DNA of 64,000 nucleotides from Alsobacter soli (GTDB taxonomy: Bacteria > Pseudomonadota > Alphaproteobacteria > Rhizobiales > Beijerinckiaceae). The translations under genes and the position numbers were made by a program. Positions 9,366 to 17,768 of the stretch are shown piece by piece. The DNA is taken from positions 124,001 through 188,000 of the forward strand of contig NZ_PVZS01000006.1 of NCBI RefSeq assembly GCF_003004785.1. The letters run 5' to 3'. Below the pieces are notes generated by a model. The model was not told the DNA's origin, searched no databases, and saw nothing but the letters and a program-made list of their open reading frames with translations. Position 1 is the first letter of the stretch, and every line of letters starts with the position of its first letter.

Positions 9366-10094
9366 ATGGATTACTACCTGAACCTCCTCGCCTGGGGCGA
9401 CAAAGGCTGGGGAGACGAACTGGCCCACGGGGCCGCCATCACCATCCTGCTGGCGCTCGCCACCCTCCCCTTCGGCGTGGCGCTCGGGCTGCTGGTCGCC
9501 CTCGCCAAGCGCTCCAGCAACGCCGCTATCCGGGCTGTCGGCACCGTCTACACCACCGTGTTCCGCGGCGTGCCCGAGCTGCTCACCCTCTACATCGTTT
9601 ATTTCGGCTTCCAGATCGGCCTGCAGAAGGCCTGGAAAGGGATCGGCCTGCCCGGCTCGATCGAGATGCCGGCCTTCGTGGCCGGCATGGTCGCGCTCGG
9701 CGTCGTGCTGGCCGCCTTCTCCAGCGAAGTTTGGGTCGGGGCGCTGAACGCCATTCCCAAGGGCCAGCGCGAGGGCGCCTATGCGCTTGGCCTCAGCCGC
9801 GCCCTGGCCTTCCGCCTCGTGATCGCCCCGCAGCTGCTGCGCATCGCCCTGCCGGGCCTCGGCAACAACTGGATGGTGCTGCTGAAGGAAACCTCCCTCG
9901 TGTCGGTGATCGCGCTGCCAGACCTGATGTTCTGGACCGGCCGCGCCAACGTGGTCACCAAGGAGCCGTTCCTGTTCTTCGGCGCGGCCTGCCTGATCTA
10001 TCTGGTCTTCTCCATCCTGTCCGCCTGGGGCGTCGCGGCGCTCGAGGAGCGCGCCAACCGCGGCTTCGTATCCGGCGTGGGAGGCCAGCGATGA
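9366..10094 (+). CDS. Amino-acid ABC transporter permease (HisQ-like)
   Basis: Inner-membrane permease of the His/Glu/Gln/Arg/opine family, 242 residues. The family N-terminal region is visible (ELAHGAAITILLALATLPFG), then VYTTVFRGVPELLTLYIVYF, AFVAGMVALGVVLAAFSSEV, and the EAA-type loop GQREGAYALGLSRALAFRLV that contacts the ATPase. The ending is ALEERANRGF. Its stop codon overlaps the start of the next permease (ATGA). The two permeases should pair as a heterodimer. No ATP-binding subunit is encoded nearby. Confidence 0.9.
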   Translation: MDYYLNLLAWGDKGWGDELAHGAAITILLALATLPFGVALGLLVALAKRSSNAAIRAVGTVYTTVFRGVPELLTLYIVYFGFQIGLQKAWKGIGLPGSIEMPAFVAGMVALGVVLAAFSSEVWVGALNAIPKGQREGAYALGLSRALAFRLVIAPQLLRIALPGLGNNWMVLLKETSLVSVIALPDLMFWTGRANVVTKEPFLFFGAACLIYLVFSILSAWGVAALEERANRGFVSGVGGQR

Positions 10095-10927
10095 GACATC
10101 GGCTCCAGCATCCGGTGGCGCTGGCGGCCCTCGCCGTCGTCCTCGCGATCGCGGCGCTCTATGCGAGCGGCGCCCTGGCCTGGGCCGGCGGCCTCATCGG
10201 CGACGGGGCCTGCCGGCTGGCCGTGGGAATCGGCGACGTCACCGGGGTCGATGCGCTCCGGAACTACGGATGCCGCATGATGGGCGGGCTCTGGGTCACG
10301 CTCCAGCTGGTCGCGATCTCCGTCACGCTGGGCGTGCTGCTCGCCCTCGTCGTCGCGGTCGCGCGGCTCTGGGGCGGCCCTGTGCTGGGCGGGATCGCAA
10401 CGGCCTACACCACCTTTTTCCGCGGCACGCCGCTGCTGGCGCAGCTCTTCCTCGTCTACTACGGCGCGGGGCAGATCCGGCCCTTCCTGACGACCATCGG
10501 CGTCTGGCCCTATTTCCGCGAGGCCTTCTTCTGCGCGGCCTTCACCTTCACGCTGAACACCGCCGCCTACCAGGCCGAGATCTTCCGGGGCGCCATCCAA
10601 TCCGTCTCGCGAGGGCAGTGGGAAGCGGCCCGCGCCCTGGGCCTGCGGCCCTTCGCAACCTTCTGGAAGGTGATCCTGCCCCAGGCCGCCATGGTGGCCC
10701 TGCGTCCGCTCGGCAACGAGCTCGTCATCATGGTCAAGTCCTCGGCCGTAGCCTCGCTGGTCACCATCCTGGACCTGATGGGCTCCACCCGCTTCGCTTT
10801 CGCGCGTTCGTTCGACCTGATGGTCTATGTCTTCGCCGCCGCCCTGTACCTGGTGATCGTCGAAATCATCCGCCGGGTCTGGGAGCTCGCCGAACGGCGC
10901 TTGACGAGGCACCTCCATCACGCCTGA
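10091..10927 (+). CDS. Amino-acid ABC transporter permease (HisM-like)
   Basis: Second permease of the same importer, 278 residues. An N-terminal helix (ALAALAVVLAIAALYASGAL) precedes a periplasmic insert of about 40 residues, then the permease core: MMGGLWVTLQLVAISVTLGV, YTTFFRGTPLLAQLFLVYYG, NTAAYQAEIFRGAIQSVSRG, the EAA loop GQWEAARALGLRPFATFWKV and IILPQ-type sequence VILPQAAMVALRPLGNE. The ATG overlaps the preceding stop by four bases, indicating translational coupling. The frame is open far upstream but that portion is the other permease read out of frame. The gene after it is an unrelated dehydrogenase, so the ATPase must come from another locus. Confidence 0.9.
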   Translation: MRHRLQHPVALAALAVVLAIAALYASGALAWAGGLIGDGACRLAVGIGDVTGVDALRNYGCRMMGGLWVTLQLVAISVTLGVLLALVVAVARLWGGPVLGGIATAYTTFFRGTPLLAQLFLVYYGAGQIRPFLTTIGVWPYFREAFFCAAFTFTLNTAAYQAEIFRGAIQSVSRGQWEAARALGLRPFATFWKVILPQAAMVALRPLGNELVIMVKSSAVASLVTILDLMGSTRFAFARSFDLMVYVFAAALYLVIVEIIRRVWELAERRLTRHLHHA

Positions 10928-11021
10928 TATGCCGCCCCCGGCTTGTTCGGGGCCGGCCGCAAAGGCGGCCAGGGAGGAATTCAATCGCGAGGGCCCAAGC
11001 CCTCCCAAAGGAGCACCGTCG

Positions 11022-11888
11022 ATGGCGAAAGTCGCGTTCCTCGGCCTCGGCGTCATGGGGTACCCCATGGCCCGTCACCTGAAGTCCAAGGGCCATGAGG
11101 TCACCGTCTACAACCGCACCTTCGCCAAGGCGGAGAAATGGGCGAGCGAGAACGGCGGCAAGGCCGCGCGCACGCCCCGCGAGGCCGCGGCCGGGCAGGA
11201 CATCGTATTCGCCTGCGTCGGCAATGACGACGACCTCCGCTCCGTGGTGCTGGGCGAGGACGGCGCCTTCGCCGGCATGGACAAGGGCGCGACCTTCGTC
11301 GACCACACCACCGCTTCCGCCGAGGTCGCCCGCGAGCTCTACGCCAAGGCCAAGGAACTCGGCCTCGCCTTCATCGACGCCCCCGTTTCCGGCGGCCAGG
11401 CCGGCGCGGAGAACGGGGTGCTCACCGTCATGTGCGGCGGCGATGAGCAGGACTACGCCGCCGTCGAGCCGGTGATCATGGCTTATGCCCGCGCCTGCAA
11501 GCGCCTGGGCGGCGCCGGCGCCGGCCAGCTCACCAAGATGGTGAACCAGATCTGCATCGCCGGCCTGGTCCAGGGCCTGTCTGAGGGCGTTCACTTCGCC
11601 AAGAAGGCCGGGCTCGACGTGGAGGGCGTCATCGAGACGATCTCCAAGGGCGCCGCCCAGTCCTGGCAGATGGAGAACCGCTACAAGACCATGAACGCCG
11701 GCAAGTTCGATTTCGGCTTCGCCGTCGACTGGATGCGCAAGGACCTGTCGATCTGCCTGTCCGAGGCCCGCCGCAACGGCGCGCACCTGCCCGTCACCGC
11801 GCTGGTGGACCAGTTCTATTCCGAAGTCCAGAAGATGGGCGGCGGACGCTGGGACACCTCCAGCCTGGTGGCCCGGCTGGAGAAGTAA
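11022..11888 (+). CDS. 3-hydroxyisobutyrate dehydrogenase-family oxidoreductase
   Basis: An NAD(P)-dependent beta-hydroxyacid dehydrogenase, 288 residues. The Rossmann fingerprint AKVAFLGLGVMGYPMARHLK is at the N-terminus, the substrate-binding motif DAPVSGGQAGAENGVLTVMC at residues 120-140, and the catalytic lysine region GAGQLTKMVNQICIAGLVQG near residue 170. The domain order, Rossmann fold then an all-helical domain, is complete. The ATG at 11022 follows AAAGGAGC. Members act on 3-hydroxyisobutyrate, tartronate semialdehyde, or succinic semialdehyde (GLYR); the sequence does not decide between them. It follows the ABC permeases after 94 bases and may be separately transcribed. Confidence 0.88.
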   Translation: MAKVAFLGLGVMGYPMARHLKSKGHEVTVYNRTFAKAEKWASENGGKAARTPREAAAGQDIVFACVGNDDDLRSVVLGEDGAFAGMDKGATFVDHTTASAEVARELYAKAKELGLAFIDAPVSGGQAGAENGVLTVMCGGDEQDYAAVEPVIMAYARACKRLGGAGAGQLTKMVNQICIAGLVQGLSEGVHFAKKAGLDVEGVIETISKGAAQSWQMENRYKTMNAGKFDFGFAVDWMRKDLSICLSEARRNGAHLPVTALVDQFYSEVQKMGGGRWDTSSLVARLEK

Positions 11889-11922
11889 ACCTTCCCCGGG
11901 GCCAGACCACCCCCGTTTCAGA

Positions 11923-12549
11923 TCAGGGCTCCAGCGCCCGGGCGACTTCGCTCCGCAGCACGGGCAGGAGGTCTTCGGTGAACCACGGGTTGCGCTTCAG
12001 CCAGCCCGTGTTTCGCCAGGACGGATGCGGCAGGGGCATGATCCCCGTTTCCCCTTGGATGCGCCGCCAGTCAGCCACCGTGGCGTCCAGCGTGCGGCCG
12101 AGCAGGTCGGCTCGACCAAGCTGGGCCAGGTGCCACTTCAGCGCGTAGAGCCCGAGAGCGACTGTGAGCCGCGGCTCTGGCAGGGCGGCCAGCAGCGGCG
12201 CCCGCCACCTTTCCGCGCATTCCCGCCGAGGCGGCAGATCACTGCCCTTCGCGTCCTGCCCCGGGAAGCAGAAGCCCATGGGCACAATGGCGACCCGAGC
12301 GGGATCGTAGAACACGTCCGGGCCCAACCCCAGCCATTCCCGCAGGCGGTCACCCGACGCATCCGTGAACGGCCGGCCGGAGGCGTGGACCTTGGTCCCG
12401 GGCGCCTGCCCCACGATCAGCAGCCGCGCCGTGCCGGATGCCTGCACCACGGGCCGCGGCTCATGCGGCAACGGCCCCCGGTGCGGAGCTTCCAGGCAGA
12501 TGCGGCAAGCCCGTATGGCGCTCAGAAGCTGGTCCAGCTCGCTGTCCAC
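11923..12549 (-). CDS. Uracil-DNA glycosylase-superfamily protein (4Fe-4S type)
   Basis: A base-excision repair glycosylase fold of 208 residues. Motif 1 is seen as LLIVGQAPGTKVHASGRPFT followed by DASGDRLREWLG, and the C-terminal motif as MPLPHPSWRNTGWLKRN. Four cysteines are placed like the cluster ligands of family 4 enzymes: CRIC at residues 15-18, then FCFPGQ and RRECAERW about 16 residues apart. The start is GTG at 12549. It overlaps nothing but is only 14 bases from the GST gene upstream on the same strand, suggesting a two-gene transcript. Uracil specificity is likely but not proven, since family members vary in their motifs. Confidence 0.82.
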   Translation of the reverse strand: MDSELDQLLSAIRACRICLEAPHRGPLPHEPRPVVQASGTARLLIVGQAPGTKVHASGRPFTDASGDRLREWLGLGPDVFYDPARVAIVPMGFCFPGQDAKGSDLPPRRECAERWRAPLLAALPEPRLTVALGLYALKWHLAQLGRADLLGRTLDATVADWRRIQGETGIMPLPHPSWRNTGWLKRNPWFTEDLLPVLRSEVARALEP

Positions 12550-12563
12550 GTCGCGCGCCGGCC

Positions 12564-13172
12564 TCAGGCCGACGCGGAGGGCCGGGCCGAGACCTCGTCC
12601 TTCCAGCGCTTGAGGTGAACGAGCTCCTCCGGGAGGGGGATCCGGGTCGGGCGCATGAAGTCCACCGCGCAGAGCGCCGTGATGTCGGCGATGGTGAACT
12701 GGTCGCCCGCGACATAGGGCCGGTTCGTGAGCTCCGCGTCCAGGCCGGCCAATTCCTTGAGCAGGCGGGGCTTGTTCGCCTCACCCCAGGCGGCGCACTG
12801 GTCCTCCAGTTGCGCCATGGCCGGATGCAGGTGCCGGAACACCGCCTGCACGGTCATCAGCAGCCCCAGCTCCATCCGCCGGTTCCACATCTCGGTGAAA
12901 GCCCGCTCCCGCGGCGAGGCCCCGAACAGGGACGGCTCCGGGTGAAGTTCCTCGATGAATCGGCAAATGGCCACGGACTCGCTCAGCGCCGAGCCGTCGT
13001 CCAGCACCAGCACCGGCGTCTGCTCCCGCGGGTTGAGCGCGCGGAACTCGTCCGTCCTGTGCTGCATCTTGCCGAGCTCGACGGTCTCGGTCGGGATCTG
13101 CAGGCCTTTTTCGGCCAGGAAGATGCGCACGCGGCGCGGGTTCGGCGCAAAGGGGCTGTCGTAGAGCTTCAT
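12564..13172 (-). CDS. Glutathione S-transferase family protein
   Basis: A 202-residue two-domain GST. The thioredoxin-like N-terminal domain begins MKLYDSPFAPNPRRVRIFLA and carries the cis-proline and glutathione-site region NPREQTPVLVLDDGSALSES with AICRFIEE. The helical C-terminal domain includes AGDQFTIADITALCAVDF, the N-capping box motif typical of GSTs. The residue after the first strand is Ser/Pro-Asn-Pro-Arg-Arg, as in many bacterial beta or theta-like GSTs. ATG 13172 was chosen where conservation begins; the upstream open sequence is low-complexity Arg/Gly and not coding-like. Substrate unknown. Confidence 0.9.
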   Translation of the reverse strand: MKLYDSPFAPNPRRVRIFLAEKGLQIPTETVELGKMQHRTDEFRALNPREQTPVLVLDDGSALSESVAICRFIEELHPEPSLFGASPRERAFTEMWNRRMELGLLMTVQAVFRHLHPAMAQLEDQCAAWGEANKPRLLKELAGLDAELTNRPYVAGDQFTIADITALCAVDFMRPTRIPLPEELVHLKRWKDEVSARPSASA

Positions 13173-13276
13173 GGGCGATCGTTCCGGCGGCGGGGCCACA
13201 CTCGACCATGGCGGTCGAAAGCCGGTCAATACGCCACCTCGCCGGCCGGCGCCATGCCTGCGTCGGCGCCCTGCCC

Positions 13277-13810
13277 TCAGTGGGAAAAGGGCCGCGGATG
13301 GCGGGCCCGCCAGTCGGCGGGCCGCTCGAAGCGGGTGGCCCAGACGCCGCGCTTGGCGCTGCGGGCCGTCTCCTCCTCGCTCTCGTAGGCGCCGTACGCA
13401 ACGGCGTTTCCGGCCAGCACCATGGCCCGGTTGATCTCCATGTCCCCGGCCGTGCACACGGCGAGGCGCCGGTCGTAGCGGTCGCGGCCGCTGGATCGGC
13501 AGCTCACGTTGCCCTTGGCGACGAGAGCGGCGAGCGCCGCCTTGGCCTGGCGACCGCAGGCCCCCTCGATCTCTCCGCGCCAGCAGGTCTGGTGCAGCTC
13601 CGGCGCGTCGATCCCCAGGAGGCGGATGTCGTCTCCGCGCAGGCGCAGGCTGTCGCCGTCCACCACCTCGAAGCCGCCCGCAAGGCGCTCCGTCCGCCAG
13701 GCCTTCACGGCCTCCTTGCCGCCGGCCAGGAGCGCGGCGGCGATCGCGAGAGCCAAGAGGGAGGGCGCCCGCGCCCAGAAGCGCCGGAGTCCCGCGTCGG
13801 TGAAGGTCAT
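13277..13810 (-). CDS. Membrane-anchored SNase-like thermonuclease
   Basis: A staphylococcal nuclease-fold protein of 177 residues with one N-terminal membrane helix or signal anchor (PSLLALAIAAALLAGG). The OB-fold catalytic elements are GFEVVDGDSLRLRGDDIRLL, GIDAPELHQTC and SGRDRYDRRLAVCTAG, which supply the usual Asp, Arg, Glu, Arg set, and the end YESEEETARSAKRGVW is typical. A similar gene is common in Hyphomicrobiales. The ATG at 13810 was selected because the longer frame from 13900 adds non-conserved residues and runs into the divergent kinase gene. It probably acts on nucleic acid outside the cytoplasm or at the membrane. Confidence 0.85.
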   Translation of the reverse strand: MTFTDAGLRRFWARAPSLLALAIAAALLAGGKEAVKAWRTERLAGGFEVVDGDSLRLRGDDIRLLGIDAPELHQTCWRGEIEGACGRQAKAALAALVAKGNVSCRSSGRDRYDRRLAVCTAGDMEINRAMVLAGNAVAYGAYESEEETARSAKRGVWATRFERPADWRARHPRPFSH

Positions 13811-13898
13811 TGGATCGAATCGCAGCTTCCCTGTGAGCCGCAAATTAACTGTTTCAAGCCAGGATGCAGAGTGTGATCGGGGTGTTGCGTAGCCGTCC

Positions 13899-15446
13899 AT
13901 GTCTCAACTGACGCCAGAGATCATCCAGCGCGGCCGAGGCGCGGACCCGAACGAGATCGCCCGCCGCCGGCGCGCGAACCGTGAGCTGCAGGCCACGCGC
14001 GAAAAGCTGACCTCCACCACCGGGCTGGAGCGCGCCTTCGACTACGAGCTCCTGCGCCAGTTCGCCGAGACGCGGCGAAACGCCGCCACCGTCATGGTGC
14101 TGCTGGCCGCCGTGGTGGGCGCCGCGAGCAGCATCTGGATCAGCCCGCCGCTGATCGTCCTCTGGCTCGCCCTCATCACCACCGCGCTCAGCGTCGGCTT
14201 CCTGATGGTGACCCGCTTCCGGAAGGCTGCGCCCGAGGAGGCGCTGGCCCCGGCCTGGCGGCTGCGCTTCACCGTGGCCGACCTGATCCAGGGCGGCGCC
14301 TGGGCGGTGCTGCTCGTGGGCCTCTATCGCACCGACTCGAGCTCGGCACAGACGTTCCTGCTGTTCCTGAGCCTGCTGATCACGGCCGTGATCGCGATGC
14401 TGGCCGCCAACCTGCCGAGCGCCGTCTTCGCCGGCATCGGCCCCCTGACCGTGGCGATCCTGGCGAGCCTCGCCCGCAACAACTCCATCGAGTGGATCAC
14501 CATGGCCGCGGTCGCCATGGGCGGACAGCTCTATTTCGTCATCCTCTCGAACCGCCTCTACTCCTCGACGGTCGCAACCCTCGAGTTCCGGGCCGAGAAG
14601 GACGCCCTGATCGCCGAGCTCGAGCAGGCCAAGGCGAACTCGGACGAGGCCCGCCGGCGCGCCGAAGAGGCCAACATCGCCAAGTCCCACTTCCTGGCCA
14701 CCATGAGTCACGAGCTGCGCACCCCGCTCAACGCGATCATGGGCTTCTCGGAGGTGATGAAGGGCGAACTCTTCGGCCAACACCAGGTGCCCGCCTATCG
14801 CGAGTACTCCAACGACATCTACAACAGCGGCAAGCTGCTGCTCGACATCATCAACGAGATCCTCGACCTTTCGCGCATCGAGGCCGGCCGCTACGAGCTG
14901 AAGGAAGAGGCCGTCAGTCTCGCCCATGTGGTGGAGGATTGCCGCCACATGCTGCAGATGCGGGCCAAGAACCGCTCCATCAGCATCCGGGAGATGATCG
15001 AGCCGCGGTTGCCCAAGCTCTGGGCCGACGAGCGCGCGATCCGCCAGGTGGCGCTCAATCTCCTGTCCAACGCCATCAAGTTCACGCCCTCGGGCGGCGA
15101 CGTCACCATCAAGGTGGGCTGGACCTCATCGGGCGGCCAGTATCTCAGCGTCAAGGACACCGGCCCGGGCATCCCCGAGGAGGAGATCCCCATCGTACTC
15201 CAGTCCTTCGGCCGCGGCTCGCTCGCCATCAAGACGGCCGAGCAGGGCACGGGCCTGGGCCTGCCGATCGTGAAGGGCCTCATGGACATGCATGGCGGCC
15301 AGTTGATCCTCAACTCCAAGCTGCGCGAAGGCACCGAGGTGATCATCACCTTCCCGCCCTCCCGCGTCATGGACACCCTGGCGCCGCTGCAAGAGCCCGA
15401 GCGCGCCGAGACGCACGCCGCCAGCTCCCGCCGCGCCGCGGCGTGA
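13899..15446 (+). CDS. Membrane sensor histidine kinase (PleC/PdhS-like)
   Basis: A hybrid-free sensor kinase of 515 residues. An N-terminal cytoplasmic stretch precedes about six hydrophobic helices (residues 60-210, for example TVMVLLAAVVGAASSIWI and LFLSLLITAVIAMLAANLP). A coiled coil (RAEKDALIAELEQAKANSDE) leads to the HisKA domain with the phosphorylated His271 in SHFLATMSHELRTPLNAIMG and FSEVMKGELFG, a run shared with PleC/PdhS cell-cycle kinases. The HATPase domain shows NLLSNAIKFTPSGG (N box), KDTGPGIPEEEI (G1) and EQGTGLGLPIVKGLMDMHGG (G2). No response regulator is adjacent. Assignment to a specific cell-cycle role is not supported by the sequence alone. Its promoter shares an 88-base spacer with the nuclease gene. 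Confidence 0.9.
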   Translation: MSQLTPEIIQRGRGADPNEIARRRRANRELQATREKLTSTTGLERAFDYELLRQFAETRRNAATVMVLLAAVVGAASSIWISPPLIVLWLALITTALSVGFLMVTRFRKAAPEEALAPAWRLRFTVADLIQGGAWAVLLVGLYRTDSSSAQTFLLFLSLLITAVIAMLAANLPSAVFAGIGPLTVAILASLARNNSIEWITMAAVAMGGQLYFVILSNRLYSSTVATLEFRAEKDALIAELEQAKANSDEARRRAEEANIAKSHFLATMSHELRTPLNAIMGFSEVMKGELFGQHQVPAYREYSNDIYNSGKLLLDIINEILDLSRIEAGRYELKEEAVSLAHVVEDCRHMLQMRAKNRSISIREMIEPRLPKLWADERAIRQVALNLLSNAIKFTPSGGDVTIKVGWTSSGGQYLSVKDTGPGIPEEEIPIVLQSFGRGSLAIKTAEQGTGLGLPIVKGLMDMHGGQLILNSKLREGTEVIITFPPSRVMDTLAPLQEPERAETHAASSRRAAA

Positions 15447-15460
15447 CGGGCCTGTTTCCC

Positions 15461-15563
15461 TCATCGCAAGCGTAGCGAAGCGACCCAGGGAGCCGGGCGC
15501 ACTGGTTGGGAACGGGGCCTCGCTGCCCTGGATTGCGTCGTCGCTCGCTCCCCGCAAACACGG
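15461..15563. repeat. Dispersed palindromic repeat, family A (copy 2, diverged)
   Basis: The left arm TCATCGCAAGCGTAGCGAAG and the right arm GTCGTCGCTCGCTCCCCGCA are diverged from copy 1 but keep the same layout, including CCCAGG and CCTGGATTGC inner arms. It fills most of the convergent spacer between the kinase gene and cobT. Confidence 0.75.
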
Positions 15564-15586
15564 AACGGGGGGCGGGAAGTAGCCTC

Positions 15587-16612
15587 TCAGCCGTCCGCGC
15601 GGTCGTCGACGCCGGCCTGGCTGAAGGTGGCCATGCCGTTGTGGCAGGCCGCCGCGGCCTTCACGATGCCCATCGCCAGCGCCGCGCCGGAGCCCTCGCC
15701 CAGCCGCATGCCGAGGTCGAGCAGCGGCTTCAAGCCCAGGCGCTCCAGCACCTCGCGGTGGGCCCCTTCTGCGGAGACATGCCCGGCCACGCAGTGGTCC
15801 AGGGCGGACGGGTCCATGGCGTGCAGCACGGCCGCCGCCGCCGTCACCACATAGCCGTCGAGCACCACCGGGATGCGGTTGAGCCGCGCCGCCAGGATGG
15901 CGCCGGCCATGGCGGCGATCTCGCGACCGCCGAGGCGCCGCAGCAGTTCGAGCGGGTCCGAGAGATGACCCGCGTGGGTCATCAGCGCCCGCTCCACCGC
16001 GCCAGCCTTGCGCTTCAGGCCCTCGTCGTCCACGCCCGTGCCGCGGCCAACGAAGCGGGATGAATCGCCGCCGTAGAGGCCGGCGTAGATGGCCGCGGCC
16101 ACCGTGGTGTTGCCGATCCCCATCTCGCCGAGGCCGAGCAGGTCGATGCCGCCCGAGATCGCCTCCATGCCGAAGGCCATGGTGGCGACGCAGGCCTTCT
16201 CGTCCAGCGCCGCTTCCTGAGTGATGTCCGCAGTGGGGATATCGAGCGCCAGGTCGAAGACCTTGAAGCCGAGGTCGAACGAGGCGCAGATCTGGTTGAT
16301 CGCCGCGCCGCCCGCGGAGAAGTTCTCCAGCATCTGCCGCGTCACGCTCTGCGGATAGGGCGACACCCCCTGGGCGACCACGCCATGGTTGCCGGCGAAC
16401 ACGCAGACGGTGGGGCGGTTCACTTCCGGCTTCGGCTTGCCCTGCCACGTCGCGAGCCAGAGGGCGAGCTCCTCCAGCCGCCCCAGGCTGCCCGGCGGCT
16501 TGGTGAGCTGGGCATCGCGCTCCCGGACTTTCCGCTCCGCGCCGAGGTCCGGGCCGGGCATGGACGCCACCAGGTTGCGGATGTCGTCGAAGGGAAGTCC
16601 GGTGGCGTTCAT
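15587..16612 (-). CDS. cobT: Nicotinate-nucleotide-dimethylbenzimidazole phosphoribosyltransferase
   Basis: Makes alpha-ribazole 5'-phosphate from nicotinate mononucleotide and dimethylbenzimidazole for the lower ligand of cobalamin. Family motifs: LTKPPGSLGRLEELALWLA, VFAGNHGVVAQGVSPYPQSV, LLGLGEMGIGNTTVAAAI, VVLDGYVVTAAAAVLHAM and the catalytic Glu in LGEGSGAALAMGIVKAA. At 341 residues it is full length. ATG 16612 was chosen because homology begins at the following residues; an in-frame ATG farther up at 16717 would overlap the divergent cobS. It is divergent from cobS over a 97-base spacer, too short to hold a cobalamin riboswitch, and I see none. Confidence 0.94.
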   Translation of the reverse strand: MNATGLPFDDIRNLVASMPGPDLGAERKVRERDAQLTKPPGSLGRLEELALWLATWQGKPKPEVNRPTVCVFAGNHGVVAQGVSPYPQSVTRQMLENFSAGGAAINQICASFDLGFKVFDLALDIPTADITQEAALDEKACVATMAFGMEAISGGIDLLGLGEMGIGNTTVAAAIYAGLYGGDSSRFVGRGTGVDDEGLKRKAGAVERALMTHAGHLSDPLELLRRLGGREIAAMAGAILAARLNRIPVVLDGYVVTAAAAVLHAMDPSALDHCVAGHVSAEGAHREVLERLGLKPLLDLGMRLGEGSGAALAMGIVKAAAACHNGMATFSQAGVDDRADG

Positions 16613-16709
16613 CGCCTCTGCTCCTGCGGGCCGTCGCCTGTCGGCTGGGATTCGGGACGGGAGGCCTGCTATACCCGCTGAAGACTTTTGCGGATAGCCG
16701 ACCAGAGAC

Positions 16710-17540
16710 ATGTCCATCGCCCCTGCCGACGCCCCTCCCCCGCCCGCCTGGCGCGATTGGCTGACCGACCTCGCGCAGGCGCTGCGGTTCTACACCCGGT
16801 TGCCGACCCCGCGGCTGCCTTGGGAGGCGGATCCGCACGCCGCTCCGGACTTCACCCGCCTGCCCCGCGTCCTGCCGCTCGCCGGCGCCGCGGTGGGCGC
16901 GGTCGCCGGCGCCAGCCTGACGATCGCCGGGGCCTTCGGTCTGCCGTCCATGGCCAGCGCCGGACTGGCGCTCGTCGCCCTGGTCGCCGTGACCGGCGGC
17001 TTCCACGAGGACGGCCTCGCCGACACGGCCGACGGCTTCGGTGGCGGCGCGACCCGCGAGCGGCGGCTGGAGATCATGGCGGACAGCCGCCTGGGTTCCT
17101 ATGGCGCGACGGCGCTCGTGCTGGCCCTGCTGCTCCGCTTCGCAGCCCTGGCGAGCCTGGTGACGCACGTGGGCTACGGCCGGGCGGCGCTGGCCCTCGT
17201 CGCCGCCTCGGCGGTGGCCCGGGTGGCCGGCCTGATCCCGCTCTGGGCGCTTCCATCGGCCCGACCCGGCGGCAAGTCCGCCTCCGTGGGCCGTCCGGGC
17301 GACGCCGCCATGGCGACCGCCTTCGCGGTCACCACGGTCCTGTGCGTGCTGCTGCTCGCGCCCGGATTCGGCCTGCCCAAGGCCCTCGGCGCCCTGGTCG
17401 CCGCAACCTTGTCGGCCTGGCCGGTCACCCGGCTTTCCCAGGCGATGCTCGGCGGCCAGACCGGCGACGTCGCAGGCGCCGCCGGCATTGTGGCGGAGAT
17501 CGCGGCGCTGCTGGCCCTGCTCGCCCACACGGGCGGTTGA
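16710..17540 (+). CDS. cobS: Adenosylcobinamide-GDP ribazoletransferase (cobalamin synthase)
   Basis: Inner-membrane enzyme joining adenosylcobinamide-GDP and alpha-ribazole (or its phosphate) in the last step of cobalamin assembly. The conserved metal-binding signature is GGFHEDGLADTADGFGGG, followed by ERRLEIMADSRLGSYGATAL. Before it lies LAQALRFYTRLPTPRLPW, a typical N-terminal motif. Several hydrophobic helices follow, as expected. Length 276 is slightly above the usual 250 because of an extended N-terminus. With cobT it forms the lower-ligand/assembly pair common in alphaproteobacteria; the remaining cob genes are elsewhere. Confidence 0.93.
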   Translation: MSIAPADAPPPPAWRDWLTDLAQALRFYTRLPTPRLPWEADPHAAPDFTRLPRVLPLAGAAVGAVAGASLTIAGAFGLPSMASAGLALVALVAVTGGFHEDGLADTADGFGGGATRERRLEIMADSRLGSYGATALVLALLLRFAALASLVTHVGYGRAALALVAASAVARVAGLIPLWALPSARPGGKSASVGRPGDAAMATAFAVTTVLCVLLLAPGFGLPKALGALVAATLSAWPVTRLSQAMLGGQTGDVAGAAGIVAEIAALLALLAHTGG

Positions 17541-17567
17541 GCAGTCCGCGCGATCGGAGGCACGGCC

Positions 17568-17768
17568 ATGTCCGCCCCTTCGCCTTGCGTCAACCTGTGC
17601 GTGATCGAGCCGGCCTCGGGCCTGTGCGAAGGCTGCGGCCGCAGCATGGCCGAGATCGGCCGCTGGCCGACCCTGTCGGAGGCTGAACGCCGGCGCATCA
17701 CGCGCCAGCTCGGGCGCCGCCTGAAGGCGTTGCGCCGAAGCCTGGCCGAGGAGCCGCGGCCGCTCTGA
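17568..17768 (+). CDS. DUF1289 small cysteine-motif protein
   Basis: A 66-residue protein of the DUF1289 family, recognised from the N-terminal PCVNLCVIEPASGLCEGCGR with a C-x3-C and C-x2-C spacing that suggests metal binding, followed by the helical part IGRWPTLSEAERRRITRQL. The function of the family is unknown. It starts 27 bases after cobS with GGAGGC before the ATG, so it is probably co-transcribed, and its stop abuts the convergent dusA stop without a spacer base. Confidence 0.88.
   Translation: MSAPSPCVNLCVIEPASGLCEGCGRSMAEIGRWPTLSEAERRRITRQLGRRLKALRRSLAEEPRPL

Noticed and set aside
16613-16709. Cobalamin riboswitch between cobT and cobS
   Set aside because: The 97-base spacer is too short for the roughly 200-nt element, and no B12-box sequence was seen.
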